A stretch of DNA of 64,000 nucleotides from Synergistaceae bacterium (lineage in GTDB: Bacteria > Synergistota > Synergistia > Synergistales > Thermovirgaceae): contig JAAYDT010000081.1 in the NCBI GenBank assembly GCA_012729145.1, forward strand, positions 36,006 through 100,005. Reading direction: 5' to 3'. A program made the position numbers and the translations under genes. Numbering within the stretch: position 1 is the first letter of the stretch; each line of letters opens with the position of its first letter. The notes beneath the pieces are model-generated. The model saw only the letters and a list, made by a program, of their open reading frames with translations, had not been told where the DNA came from and did no database searches. Positions 24,052-32,768 of the stretch are shown here, piece after piece.

Positions 24052-24988
24052 TCTCAGAACGAATGTTGGCGGCGTCAACCTTGAAACGCCCGTCATAGTG
24101 GCTTCCGGCGTCTGGCCCATGGATCCCCGCCTCTGGCCGGCAGGATCCATGGAGGGGGTCGGTGCAGTATGCAGCAAGGGGATGACCTTCGAACCAAGAG
24201 AGGGAAATCGGGGCTTCAGGATCATGGAGACCTATGCGGGGATTCTGAACAGCATCGGGCTTCAGAACTACGGGGTGGAGCATTTCATCGCCAAGGAACT
24301 GCCTCTTCTTGATAATTCCTGTAGACCTGTCATAGTGAATATAGCTTTTGAGACCCTGGAGGATCTCCGCAGAATACTTGAGAGGCTGAAGGTCTGCAGA
24401 TCCATGGTAGGGGTGGTAGAGATGAACGTATCCTGCCCCAACGTTTCGAGGGGAGGGTTGTCATGGGGAGTTCACACCGAAAGTCTTGGGAACGCTGTTT
24501 CGATGGCAAGACAGGTCTGGGAAGGACCCTTGTGGGTAAAACTGTCCCCCCAGGTCCCATCGATGGGCGAATTTGCGAGGTTAAGCCAGGAGTGCGGAGC
24601 CCAGGCAGTGGTTGTCGGGAACACCTGGCTTGGTATGGCCATAGACAATGATCTGGAGAGGCCCTTCTTTGAGAACGTGTTTGCCGGACTTTCAGGGCCG
24701 GCGATATTCCCTCTGGCTCTCAGGGCGGTCTGGGAGGCTGCGGGAGCGGTGAATATCCCTGTTATTGGATGCGGTGGTATAGCAAGGCCCGGTGATGCCC
24801 TTTCCATGATACTTGCAGGTGCCTCCGCAGTCGAGGTCGGAACGGCTCTGTTCATTGATTCCGGCCTTCCCGCATCTATCTGCAGGGAACTGGAAGCGAA
24901 CCTGACGAAAAAGGGACTTGCATCAGTGAGAGAACTGGTCGGGAGGGCCCGTAACGATCAAGGGGAAAATGGAGAAAAGTCCCGATGA
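24041..24988 (+). CDS. pyrD: Dihydroorotate dehydrogenase B, catalytic subunit PyrD
   Basis: 315 residues from ATG 24041. TIM barrel with NIAFETLEDL, the active-site cysteine in EMNVSCPNVSRGG (class 1 enzymes use Cys), VKLSPQV and the FMN phosphate-binding GCGGIARPGDA and GASAVEVGTAL. Oxidises dihydroorotate to orotate. The presence of PyrK marks this as the 1B, NAD-linked type, suited to anaerobes. It overlaps pyrK by 11 and pyrF by 4 bases. Confidence 0.95.
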   Translation: MESSLRTNVGGVNLETPVIVASGVWPMDPRLWPAGSMEGVGAVCSKGMTFEPREGNRGFRIMETYAGILNSIGLQNYGVEHFIAKELPLLDNSCRPVIVNIAFETLEDLRRILERLKVCRSMVGVVEMNVSCPNVSRGGLSWGVHTESLGNAVSMARQVWEGPLWVKLSPQVPSMGEFARLSQECGAQAVVVGNTWLGMAIDNDLERPFFENVFAGLSGPAIFPLALRAVWEAAGAVNIPVIGCGGIARPGDALSMILAGASAVEVGTALFIDSGLPASICRELEANLTKKGLASVRELVGRARNDQGENGEKSR

Positions 24989-25710
24989 CGAGAAAAGATG
25001 GTCCGGGCTTGATCCTGGCCGTGGATGTGAAGAGGCCCGCCGAAGCCGAAAGGATCCTGGATCTCCTCAAGGAGAACCTCCGTTATGTAAAGATAGGCCC
25101 AAGGCTTTTCGCTGCGGGGGGGATGCAATTCGTAAGGCGAGTCATGAGGGCGGGGTTCAGGGTCTTCCTGGACCTGAAATTGCATGACATTCCTAACACC
25201 GTAGCAGAAGCGGTGGACCTTTTTGCCCGTAAAGGCATCTGGGCGCTGACCCTTCACGCTTCGGGAGGCGAAGAGATGCTCAGGGCCGCGGTATCAGCGA
25301 AGGCTGGTGTCGGTTCATCCTTGATGCTACTGGGTGTAACGGTCCTGACCAGTATGGACCAGATATCCCTTGACATGATATCTCCCGGGTCAGCGCTGCA
25401 AGGGACGATCCTGAGCCGGGCGCGGCTCTGTGAGGATTGCGGTCTTGAAGGTATAGTCTGTTCTCCGAGAGATCTTCCCCTCGTTGTCCCTCGTTCCACG
25501 GACAGGCTAGTCACGGTTGTCCCCGGGATCAGGGACGGTCAGGGAGTCCAGGACGACCAGAAGAGGACGGCCTCCCTGGAAGATGCGCTGCAGATGGGGG
25601 CAGACTACGTCGTTATCGGAAGACCCATCGTAAGGGCTCCATCGCCGTTGGACGCCATGTCCGCATATTCTGAACGTCTTGAGCGCTGGAGGGAAAATAA
25701 TGGATATTAA
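24985..25710 (+). CDS. pyrF: Orotidine 5'-phosphate decarboxylase
   Basis: 241 residues. LILAVDVKRPAEAERIL at the start, the catalytic DLKLHDIPNTVA (about residues 61-72), and the phosphate-binding VVPGIRDG and GADYVVIGRPI loops are intact. It decarboxylates OMP to UMP. It overlaps pyrD by four bases and pyrE by eleven. Confidence 0.96.
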   Translation: MTRKDGPGLILAVDVKRPAEAERILDLLKENLRYVKIGPRLFAAGGMQFVRRVMRAGFRVFLDLKLHDIPNTVAEAVDLFARKGIWALTLHASGGEEMLRAAVSAKAGVGSSLMLLGVTVLTSMDQISLDMISPGSALQGTILSRARLCEDCGLEGIVCSPRDLPLVVPRSTDRLVTVVPGIRDGQGVQDDQKRTASLEDALQMGADYVVIGRPIVRAPSPLDAMSAYSERLERWRENNGY

Positions 25711-26287
25711 CCATCCGGTAAGCATCACAGCCCTTATGAAAGAGGCTGGAGCCCTGCAGGAAGGTCATTTTGCTCTCTCCTCCGGGCTTCACAGCGCCCA
25801 CTACCTTCAATGCGCCCTTTTCCTGATGTACCCCGAGAATGCGGCCCTTGCCGGTTCCCTTCTTGCAGAAAAGCTCTCTGAACCTCGACCGTCTCTCGTT
25901 GTCTCTCCTGCTATGGGCGGGGTCATCATAGGACATGAGGTGGCCAGGAGTCTGGGCGTGCCCTTTATCTTTTGCGAAAGAGAGAAGGGTTCGATGAAAC
26001 TTAGAAGATTTCCTTCCCCTGGCACTGCCAGATACGTCATCGTAGAAGATGTGGTCACCACGGGAAGATCGACGCTGGAGACAAAAGATCTGATGGATGG
26101 CCTTTCAGGGACTTCTTTTCTGGGTGCCGGGTGTATTGCCGACCGCAGCGGCGGCACGACCGGTCTGGGGTCGGATCTGGTTTCACTGGTCACTTTTGAT
26201 TTCCCCAACTACAGCAGGGAGGATTGCCCCCTCTGCAGGGAGGGTGTTCCCCTTTCCGAGCCTGGCAGCCGGAGGCTTTCGCTCTGA
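25700..26287 (+). CDS. pyrE: Orotate phosphoribosyltransferase
   Basis: 195 residues from ATG 25700, with GGAGGG seven bases upstream in pyrF. HFALSSGLHSAHYLQ and the PRPP motif VIVEDVVTTGRSTLE (about residues 115-129) are clear; the C-terminus carries a CPLC pair. It converts orotate to OMP. It completes the six de novo steps after carbamoyl phosphate; carA/carB are not in the window. Confidence 0.95.
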   Translation: MDINHPVSITALMKEAGALQEGHFALSSGLHSAHYLQCALFLMYPENAALAGSLLAEKLSEPRPSLVVSPAMGGVIIGHEVARSLGVPFIFCEREKGSMKLRRFPSPGTARYVIVEDVVTTGRSTLETKDLMDGLSGTSFLGAGCIADRSGGTTGLGSDLVSLVTFDFPNYSREDCPLCREGVPLSEPGSRRLSL

Positions 26288-26333
26288 GGCCGGGAAAGGT
26301 TTCGATCTGTCTTTACAGGGGGCATCTTGTTTG

Positions 26334-27176
26334 ATGGAAAATGTATCCAGGAAAAAGGGACCCGGGGAGTGGTCGCGGGTCATTCTTCTGGCCCTGATAA
26401 TGGTCATTATCCTTTTTGGGAGCAAATGTGAAGCTTTAGAGGTCTGGGTTACCAACCCCTGGCTTTCCATGCTGACCCGTTTCATAGGTGGAGTCCAGGT
26501 GACGGTCCAACCGGTGGTGACATGGGGGGAGAAGGGGGAGATGGTAAAGGCCCGAAAAATTCCTCCGACCGGAGCGGTCGTTATCACGCTGGACCCTGTG
26601 GAGGGGACGCGGCTTCTCGGAAAGGGTTTTGAAGGAAAATTCCAGGTCTTTTTTCTGTTCGACAGGATGCCATCAGTAACAGACGTGGACGAGAGCTTCA
26701 TGGATCCTGCAGCCCTTCCCTTTATCGGGCTCCGGATACTTCAGATACTATCTTCCTGCAAGCCCGGAGAATACGACTATTTCCAGAGAAGGCTGGCCGA
26801 GTTTCAGGCCCGGCTCGACAGTACTGTGATCGTCGGGAGGAACATGATAGGAGAGAGCGCTATCCTTGATCTCTGCTGGAAGTACGGAAGATGGCTGCAG
26901 GCTGCTTCTGGCAGGACGGTAAGACCTCCTTCCCATGTCAAGGAGGAGTGGTCCCGTTCAGAAGCCATGAATGTTCTCGATACCGCCCTTGATGAAGCGA
27001 GAAGACAGGGCTGGATAGTTGCAGTGGACCCATGGACACCAGACGTGGTGAGGGAGAGGCTGGGGGAGAACCCCAGATACATAGAGCTCCCCCCTCCAAG
27101 GATGGAGGAAGACTTCATTCTCTTTCTTTATGACCAGTACCTGAGGATCTGGGACTTTCTTAGAAGGAACCCCTGA
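26334..27176 (+). CDS. Exported TroA-like protein, unknown ligand
   Basis: 280 residues from ATG 26334. Residues 15-33 are a hydrophobic signal segment (ILLALIMVIILFGS) followed by a likely cleavage near CEA-LE. The mature start LEVWVTNPWLSMLTRFIGG resembles the first strand and helix of ZnuA/TroA-type solute-binding proteins, and the middle (GEYDYFQRRLAEFQARLDS) resembles their long linking helix. The histidine ligands that bind Zn or Mn in that family are not seen in the usual places. There are no adjacent transporter genes. It starts 46 bases after pyrE and probably shares its transcript. The family assignment is a pattern-based guess. Confidence 0.45.
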   Translation: MENVSRKKGPGEWSRVILLALIMVIILFGSKCEALEVWVTNPWLSMLTRFIGGVQVTVQPVVTWGEKGEMVKARKIPPTGAVVITLDPVEGTRLLGKGFEGKFQVFFLFDRMPSVTDVDESFMDPAALPFIGLRILQILSSCKPGEYDYFQRRLAEFQARLDSTVIVGRNMIGESAILDLCWKYGRWLQAASGRTVRPPSHVKEEWSRSEAMNVLDTALDEARRQGWIVAVDPWTPDVVRERLGENPRYIELPPPRMEEDFILFLYDQYLRIWDFLRRNP

Positions 27177-27180
27177 GATT

Positions 27181-28176
27181 TCAGTCAAAGGCCCTGAGGT
27201 GGTTCACGTCAGCGGAGGTAAAGGAACGGGTCCCGTTGTCGGTCCTGACAACGATCTCACCTTTTTCTCCCAGGGCCACTGCCTCTCCGGTCACCTCTCC
27301 TCCGTCAAAGACGACACGGACCTTTCTTCCCAGGGTGTCACATCTTGAGGAATATTCGGCAAGGGCTCTCCCGACCCCATTGTCCGACTCCAGTTCCCTT
27401 ACAGCCCTGTTGAGGGCCCGGACCACGCCGGCGACGATCTCTCCCCTGTGAACTCTCCTGCCGATAATGGATGAAAGGGATGTGGCTTCAGCCCCGTCCC
27501 CGAGAGGCATTCCCCGGGAGTTGGCGTTGATCCCTATCCCTGTGACCGCGAAATGGACCAGACCTGGCTCACTGGATACTTCGGTAAGGATCCCGCAAAG
27601 CTTTGCTCCCTCCCAGAGGATGTCGTTGGGCCATTTAAGCTGGCACTTCACTCCAAAGATGTCCAGTATCGCATCCTGGACCGACATGGCCGACACCAGG
27701 CTGAGGACCTGGATAGACTCGGGAGGTAGTGCCGGGCGGATAACAACGGAGAAATAGATCCCGCCCTCCGGTGCCGAGACCCACTTTCTGCCAAGTCTTC
27801 CTCTTCCGGAGACCTGGTAACCGGTAGTTACTACAAGGCCTTCCCTGGCTCCCTTCCGCGCGAGGTCTTTTGCCTGTGTCTGGGTGGAGTCCAGGCTCTT
27901 CCAGTAGAGTACAGGATGCCCCCAGGGGCAGTCGAAAAGAACAGCCTCTATCCAGGAGGGTTCCAGGTCGTTGTCCGGTGAGGAGACGAACCTGTAACCC
28001 TTTACCGGGACGGAACTGATGGTGTATCCGTCTTCCCGGAGGGCCTTGACCGCCTTCCATACAGCCTGCCGGGAAAGGCCCAGGGATCTGCATACAGCTC
28101 CACCGGAAACTGTCTGTCCACCCGCGTCGATCAGCTCTTTCAGGACAGCCACCTTCGTGTTAAGGACGGGATCCAT
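27181..28176 (-). CDS. birA: Biotin operon repressor / biotin-protein ligase BirA
   Basis: 331 residues from ATG 28176. An N-terminal winged helix-turn-helix (about residues 1-65, GAVCRSLGLSRQAVWKAVKAL) is followed by the ligase domain with the biotinyl-AMP loop GRGRLGRKW, KWPNDILWEGAKLCGIL and TGIGINAN, and a C-terminal SH3-like domain. It attaches biotin to carboxylase carrier proteins and, having the HTH, can repress genes. GAGGGG upstream is rather far from the ATG (about 14 bases). Divergent from prfB, with overlapping promoter elements; convergent with the TroA-like gene, four bases apart. Confidence 0.94.
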   Translation of the reverse strand: MDPVLNTKVAVLKELIDAGGQTVSGGAVCRSLGLSRQAVWKAVKALREDGYTISSVPVKGYRFVSSPDNDLEPSWIEAVLFDCPWGHPVLYWKSLDSTQTQAKDLARKGAREGLVVTTGYQVSGRGRLGRKWVSAPEGGIYFSVVIRPALPPESIQVLSLVSAMSVQDAILDIFGVKCQLKWPNDILWEGAKLCGILTEVSSEPGLVHFAVTGIGINANSRGMPLGDGAEATSLSSIIGRRVHRGEIVAGVVRALNRAVRELESDNGVGRALAEYSSRCDTLGRKVRVVFDGGEVTGEAVALGEKGEIVVRTDNGTRSFTSADVNHLRAFD

Positions 28177-28213
28177 AGGCTTGAGTCTTGCCCCCTCGTT
28201 GAGGTTCACGTGA

Positions 28214-28222
28214 TGATATAAT
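28214..28222 (+). promoter_or_regulatory. Extended -10 promoter of prfB
   Basis: TGATATAAT (28214-28222) is a perfect extended -10 (TGnTATAAT); no good -35 lies at the right distance. It lies 64 bases before the prfB ATG. Confidence 0.5.
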
Positions 28223-28242
28223 GAAATGCCTGCAACTGTAAA
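28215..28242 (-). promoter_or_regulatory. Possible birA promoter
   Basis: Minus strand TTTACA (28242-28237), about 16 bases, TATATC (28220-28215). It overlaps the prfB -10 on the other strand. Confidence 0.35.
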
Positions 28243-28285
28243 TGATAACACTCCCGGGCGATGATGACATTTGGAGGGGATCGAC

Positions 28286-29390
28286 ATGGCTCAGATGTCC
28301 ATGACTACAGTAATGGAGGGACTTCACTCGCTTGCTTCCGAGTTGAAGGACAGCCTTTGACCCGGCCGTACTGTTTGCCGGGATCGAAAGACTGACGGAG
28401 GTCACATCCGATCCTGACTTCTGGACAGGTGAAGATCCCCAGTCCGTAACCAAGGAGCTGGCCCGTCTTCAGGCAAAGCTGGATTCCTGGAAAGATATCT
28501 CTGCAGAGTTGGATGAACTTCAGACCATGGTCGATCTCCTTAACGCAGAGGAAGACCCTGAGCTTGAAAGAGAGTTCCACGAACGGGCATCTCTTTTGGA
28601 GAAGAGGATCCACGACCTTCAGCTTCTTTTCCTTTTTGATGAGGAGTACGATGAATCCAACGCGATCCTGAGCATTCACCCCGGCGCGGGAGGCCACGAT
28701 TCACAGGACTGGGCCGAGATGCTCCTCAGGATGTACCTTCGATGGGCCGAGGCGAAGGGTTTCAGAACACGGATCCTGGAGATGATCGAGGACGAGGAAG
28801 CCGGGATCAAGTCGGCAACGATCCATGTGGCTGGAGAATACGCTTACGGCTACCTGAAGACGGAAAGGGGTGTCCACAGGCTGGTAAGAATGTCCCCCTT
28901 TGACACGGCCAAGAGGAGACATACAAGCTTTGCCTCTCTAAATGTCTCACCGGAGCTGCCAGATGACGTGGAGATCGAGATCAACCCCGAGGATCTCAGG
29001 ATCGATACCTATCGATCAGGGGGGGCCGGGGGGCAGCATGTGAACATGACCGATTCGGCAGTAAGGATCACCCATCTGTCGACGGGTATCGTCGTTAGCT
29101 GCCAGAACGAACGCTCACAGCACATGAACCGCCAGAGCGCCATGCAGGTACTCAGGGGACGTCTTTACGAAAGAATGCTGCAGGAAAGACAGGAGCAGAT
29201 CAATGCCATTCAGGGAGAGAAGAAAGAGATCGGCTGGGGCAGCCAGATAAGATCCTATGTCCTACACCCATACACATTGGTGAAGGATCACCGCACAAAC
29301 CTGGAAAAAGGCAGTGTTCAGGCAGTTCTGGACGGCGACATCGATGAATTCATCCTCGCCTTTCTCCGGTTCAGGAAGCACGGAAAGTGA
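28286..29390 (+). CDS. prfB: Peptide chain release factor 2 (programmed +1 frameshift)
   Basis: The gene begins at ATG 28286 (GGAGGGG upstream), reads 24 codons and meets an in-frame TGA at 28358-28360 in the context CTT TGA C, with AAGGA four bases upstream: the RF2 autoregulatory frameshift site. After skipping T28358 the frame continues from GAC at 28359 to 29390, giving about 367 residues. SPFDTAKRRHTSF contains the UGA/UAA-recognition SPF tripeptide, and SGGAGGQHVNMTDSAVRI holds the GGQ motif for peptidyl-tRNA hydrolysis. A simple open-frame search sees only the second part. Confidence 0.96.
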
Positions 29391-29411
29391 TCAATTCTCG
29401 GAGGTCTGTCG

Positions 29412-31202
29412 ATGTCAATGAAGACGCTCATCCTTCTTCTGCTGGCTTTTAACCTTTTTTTTGCAGGCTCGGCCTGCCCCTCGGACTTTTCAGTTCCCGG
29501 GGGCACCCTTCCATCAGGATCACTCAGGGAGGGGGCGATAGGAGTTGCCTACACTGTCGTCAAGGGTAACGAGGTAGTTTCTTTCCCTGTTAAGGTGCTC
29601 AGCGTCATGCCCTCTGCCAGGAGCCCCCGCAACCTGATCCTGGTCAGGGCTTCAGGTCCCGTGATAGAAAATACCGGTGGCATAGCTGCAGGAATGAGCG
29701 GTAGCCCTGTCTTCATCGACGGCAAGCTGATAGGGGCTATCGGCTACGGGTGGAGTTTCAGCGAACACCAGATGGGGCTGGTGACCCCAATAGAGGATAT
29801 GGCAGAGATATGGAACTGGCCCGACAGGGTCCCGTCCTTGAACCCTCCGGAGCTGAAGCTCGAAGATCCTTCCTCTGGGGATGTGAGACTACATGCAACG
29901 GTTTCATTTGACCAGCCTGGTAATGAGACAGAAGAAAAGGAAGCGAAAGAGCTTTCAGCTCCTCTGACCGGCAGCGGTTACAGCCCCAGGAGTGCGAAAA
30001 GGATCGAGGATGTGATCGGACATCCGGTGATCCTCCTCCCCGGGGGAGGAGGTGACCTGTCCCTTCCGGTCGAGTACGAACCTGTCCTCAGACCCGGTGA
30101 GGCCGTAAGTGTTCTTGTAGCCTGGGGGGATGTCTCCCTTGCTGCTACGGGTACCCTTACAGCGATATCGAAGGACGGCCGCTTCCTCGCCTTCGCACAC
30201 CCGTTCACCAACCGGGGGGCTGTGGCCTTCCCCCTGGCAAGGGCCTGGATACACCAGGTTGTGCCAAGCCTGGATACGCCCTTCAAGATCGGAACACCGA
30301 CCTCCATAGTGGGGATAGTGACCCAGGATCGTCCTCAGGGTATAGGTGGTTTTACAGGTCGGTTCGCACCCGTCATGGACATTTCCCTTAATTTCCGGGA
30401 CGTGGATTCCGGTAAGGAGACCTTCAAGAGGTTCAAGACCGCCAGCGACCCCTTCATGATGACCAAGGTCATTCCTGAAATGGTAACCGGCCTTGTGGAT
30501 AATGTCTGGGGCAGGATAGGCGAGGGGAGCGCCAAGATAAGCCTGAAGATCGAGGGAGGGAAGCTGGTCGACGGATGGCGGAGGACAAATATGTTCTTCT
30601 CCACCACGGACCTGGCAAAGACAATGTTCTCGGAGTTCACCGACCTGGTCAACGCTGTCTCCCTCAACCCTTTCTTCGAGATCATTCCCTTTGGGGTGCA
30701 TATCGATGTTGAGGCAACGGCCGACCCCAGGGTGGTCCTCATTGAAGACGTTTCCCTTTCTCGCAAGGTCGTTCCCCCCGGAGGGAGTTTCGATGTGGAA
30801 ATAACCCTTCGCCCCTACAGAAAGGAGCCGGTGGTCCACAAGATGACCCTCAAGGCGCCGGGGGACGCCCAGGGAGTATGTGAAGTGGTCGTCCGTGGAG
30901 GGGGTATTGAGGAACCGGACCAGGAGTCGATCCTCATGGGCTGGAGGACCATCAGAAGTCTCGATGAACTGCTGAAGGAATTCTCGGCCATGGAGACCAA
31001 CGATGAAGTCGTGGCCGAAGTAAGGAGTTTCGGGCCGCCGAGGGAGGATCCTTCCTCTCTGGAGGCTGAGGAGGAGCTCCAGAGGAAACTCCGCAGCCAG
31101 AGAAAAGAGGAAAAGATCAGGGAAGGATCGTTCAAGAGCTACCGTTCCAACTATTATGTTGACGGTCTTCTTCGGAGGATGATCAGGGTGGTCCCTGAAT
31201 AG
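29412..31202 (+). CDS. Exported SpoIVB-type (S55) serine peptidase-domain protein
   Basis: 596 residues. An N-terminal signal sequence (LILLLLAFNLFFAGSA) precedes the peptidase domain, with LREGAIGVAYTVVKGNEV and the catalytic-serine motif AAGMSGSPVFIDGKLIGAIGYGW (shown here in pieces: AGMSGSPVF, then GAIGYGW; about residues 96-118). The later HPF motif (AFAHPFTNRGAVAF) fits the S55 family as well. Residues about 230-600 have no domain I can name; the end is charged and coiled-coil-like. In sporulating Firmicutes the S55 peptidase SpoIVB triggers sigma-K; no spore genes are seen here. It precedes mlaE by 11 bases, suggesting an envelope role. Confidence 0.75.
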   Translation: MSMKTLILLLLAFNLFFAGSACPSDFSVPGGTLPSGSLREGAIGVAYTVVKGNEVVSFPVKVLSVMPSARSPRNLILVRASGPVIENTGGIAAGMSGSPVFIDGKLIGAIGYGWSFSEHQMGLVTPIEDMAEIWNWPDRVPSLNPPELKLEDPSSGDVRLHATVSFDQPGNETEEKEAKELSAPLTGSGYSPRSAKRIEDVIGHPVILLPGGGGDLSLPVEYEPVLRPGEAVSVLVAWGDVSLAATGTLTAISKDGRFLAFAHPFTNRGAVAFPLARAWIHQVVPSLDTPFKIGTPTSIVGIVTQDRPQGIGGFTGRFAPVMDISLNFRDVDSGKETFKRFKTASDPFMMTKVIPEMVTGLVDNVWGRIGEGSAKISLKIEGGKLVDGWRRTNMFFSTTDLAKTMFSEFTDLVNAVSLNPFFEIIPFGVHIDVEATADPRVVLIEDVSLSRKVVPPGGSFDVEITLRPYRKEPVVHKMTLKAPGDAQGVCEVVVRGGGIEEPDQESILMGWRTIRSLDELLKEFSAMETNDEVVAEVRSFGPPREDPSSLEAEEELQRKLRSQRKEEKIREGSFKSYRSNYYVDGLLRRMIRVVPE

Positions 31203-31213
31203 GAGGGGTACGT

Positions 31214-31993
31214 TTGAACCTTCTCTCTTGGATCGGGAGGCAGACCATAGAGCTTTTCTCCACCTTGGGTTTCTTTTCCATTGTGGGCCTGAGGACATTT
31301 TCGGGTGTGTTCACAGGAACCTGGAGCAAGGAGGACCTTTTCGAGCAGCTCGAGAGGGTTGGCGTGGGATCGGTGCTGGTGGTTTCAATAACAAGCGCAT
31401 TCACCGGAATGGTCCTTGCAGTCCAGACACTTGACCAGTTCGTTCGCTTCGGTGCCACCGGCTATATCGGAGGAGTGATCGCCCTGAGCATGGTCAGGGA
31501 GATGTCTCCGGTCCTTACAGGGTTGGTGGTAAGCGGAAGGATCGGAGCGGCCATGGCGGCCGAGATCGGATCTATGAAGGTGACGGAGCAGATCGACGCC
31601 CTCAGGACCTTCGGTCTCGATCCCCACGTTTTCGTCGGGGTTCCGAGACTTCTGGCAGGTCTCGTCATGTTGCCCATTCTTACGCTCTTCTCCTTTGTCA
31701 TCGGGATCGGCGGAGGGTTCCTCTATGTTGCAGCTCATGGAGTGAACGCCCACCTTTTCAGGCGTTCCGTGGAGGCCCTTCTCGCTCCCTCCGATGTCTA
31801 CGGCGGACTCCTTAAAGCCGCCGTTTTCGGTGTACTGATAACCCTTTCAGCCTGCGGACAAGGGTTCATGGCTGGTCAGGGAGCAAGAGGCGTCGGAACA
31901 GCGACGACGAAGGCGGTAGTTTGGGGAAATATGCTTATACTTGTATTTAACTACATCCTCTCCACCATTCTCTTTGGCGGCATCAAGGGGTGA
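31214..31993 (+). CDS. mlaE: Phospholipid ABC transporter permease MlaE
   Basis: 259 residues from TTG 31214 with GGAGGGG upstream. Five to six hydrophobic segments, with the family motifs GSVLVVSITSAFTGMVLAVQ, VREMSPVLTGLVVSGRIGAAMAAEIGSMKV-type coupling helix (GRIGAAMAAEIGSMKVTEQI) and ALRTFGLDP. MlaE is the inner-membrane permease of the MCE lipid transport system that moves phospholipids between membranes, implying an outer membrane. Confidence 0.94.
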   Translation: MNLLSWIGRQTIELFSTLGFFSIVGLRTFSGVFTGTWSKEDLFEQLERVGVGSVLVVSITSAFTGMVLAVQTLDQFVRFGATGYIGGVIALSMVREMSPVLTGLVVSGRIGAAMAAEIGSMKVTEQIDALRTFGLDPHVFVGVPRLLAGLVMLPILTLFSFVIGIGGGFLYVAAHGVNAHLFRRSVEALLAPSDVYGGLLKAAVFGVLITLSACGQGFMAGQGARGVGTATTKAVVWGNMLILVFNYILSTILFGGIKG

Positions 31994-31997
31994 GATC

Positions 31998-32768
31998 GTG
32001 GACCCGGTGATGAAGATGCAGGGGGTTTCGGTTTCATTTGACGGAAAGGAAGTCATAAGCGACGTGGAAATGACCCTTTTGGCCGGTGAGATAACCTGCC
32101 TTATGGGTCCCTCGGGGTGCGGCAAGACAACTACGCTGAAGGTTGCTTCGGGTCTCCTGAGACCAGTGAAAGGAAGCATTGAACTCCTCGGCAAGACGGT
32201 CGGACCCGAGACCGACGAGACGGATCTCATTGGCATCCGGAGGGAACTGGGTGTTGTCTTTCAGGGGGGGGCACTCTTCGATTCCATGTCGGTGGGTCAG
32301 AATATCGCTTTCCCCCTCAGGTACTGCAGGGGCATAGAAGACCCGGTCTCGATCTCGGAGATGGTCCTGGACATGCTTGATCACGTTGAACTGGGGGATG
32401 TGAGGGAGAAGTACCCCTCGGAGCTTTCCGGAGGAATGAGAAAGAGGGTCGCCATCGCAAGGTCCCTTGTCCACAGCCCCTCACTACTTCTTCTTGACGA
32501 ACCTACTACCGGTCTCGACCCCACTACGGCCCGGCATATTGACCAGTTGGTAGTGGAGCTCTGCGGGAAATTCGGATTCAGTGTTCTTGTAGTTACACAC
32601 GATATTACCTCCGCTCTCGGTATCGGGGACAGTCTTCTGCTGATGCACGAAGGCAGGATCACATGGAGAGGGAGCCCCGATGATTGGGCGAGGACCGACC
32701 ATCCCGTGGTTAAAAAGTTCGCCGAAGGGATGGTATCCGTAGGGAGGACGGGAGGCAGAAAGCTATGA
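31998..32768 (+). CDS. mlaF: Phospholipid ABC transporter ATP-binding protein MlaF
   Basis: 256 residues from GTG 31998 (GGGG seven bases upstream; ATG 32010 is an alternative). Walker A GPSGCGKTT, the Q-loop VFQGGALFDSM, signature LSGGMRKRVAIARSL, Walker B LLLLDEPTTGLDP and the H-loop THD are complete. It powers MlaE. It follows mlaE by four bases and overlaps mlaD by four. Confidence 0.95.
   Translation: MDPVMKMQGVSVSFDGKEVISDVEMTLLAGEITCLMGPSGCGKTTTLKVASGLLRPVKGSIELLGKTVGPETDETDLIGIRRELGVVFQGGALFDSMSVGQNIAFPLRYCRGIEDPVSISEMVLDMLDHVELGDVREKYPSELSGGMRKRVAIARSLVHSPSLLLLDEPTTGLDPTTARHIDQLVVELCGKFGFSVLVVTHDITSALGIGDSLLLMHEGRITWRGSPDDWARTDHPVVKKFAEGMVSVGRTGGRKL

Noticed and set aside
28240..28285. 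Third copy of the dispersed repeat before prfB
   Set aside because: Only about 16 bases around GATGACATTTG look similar and they include the prfB ribosome binding site; too short to count.
29955..31298. 447-codon open frame opposite the S55 peptidase gene
   Set aside because: Antisense shadow in G+C-rich DNA; no recognisable motif, whereas the plus strand has signal peptide and catalytic motif.
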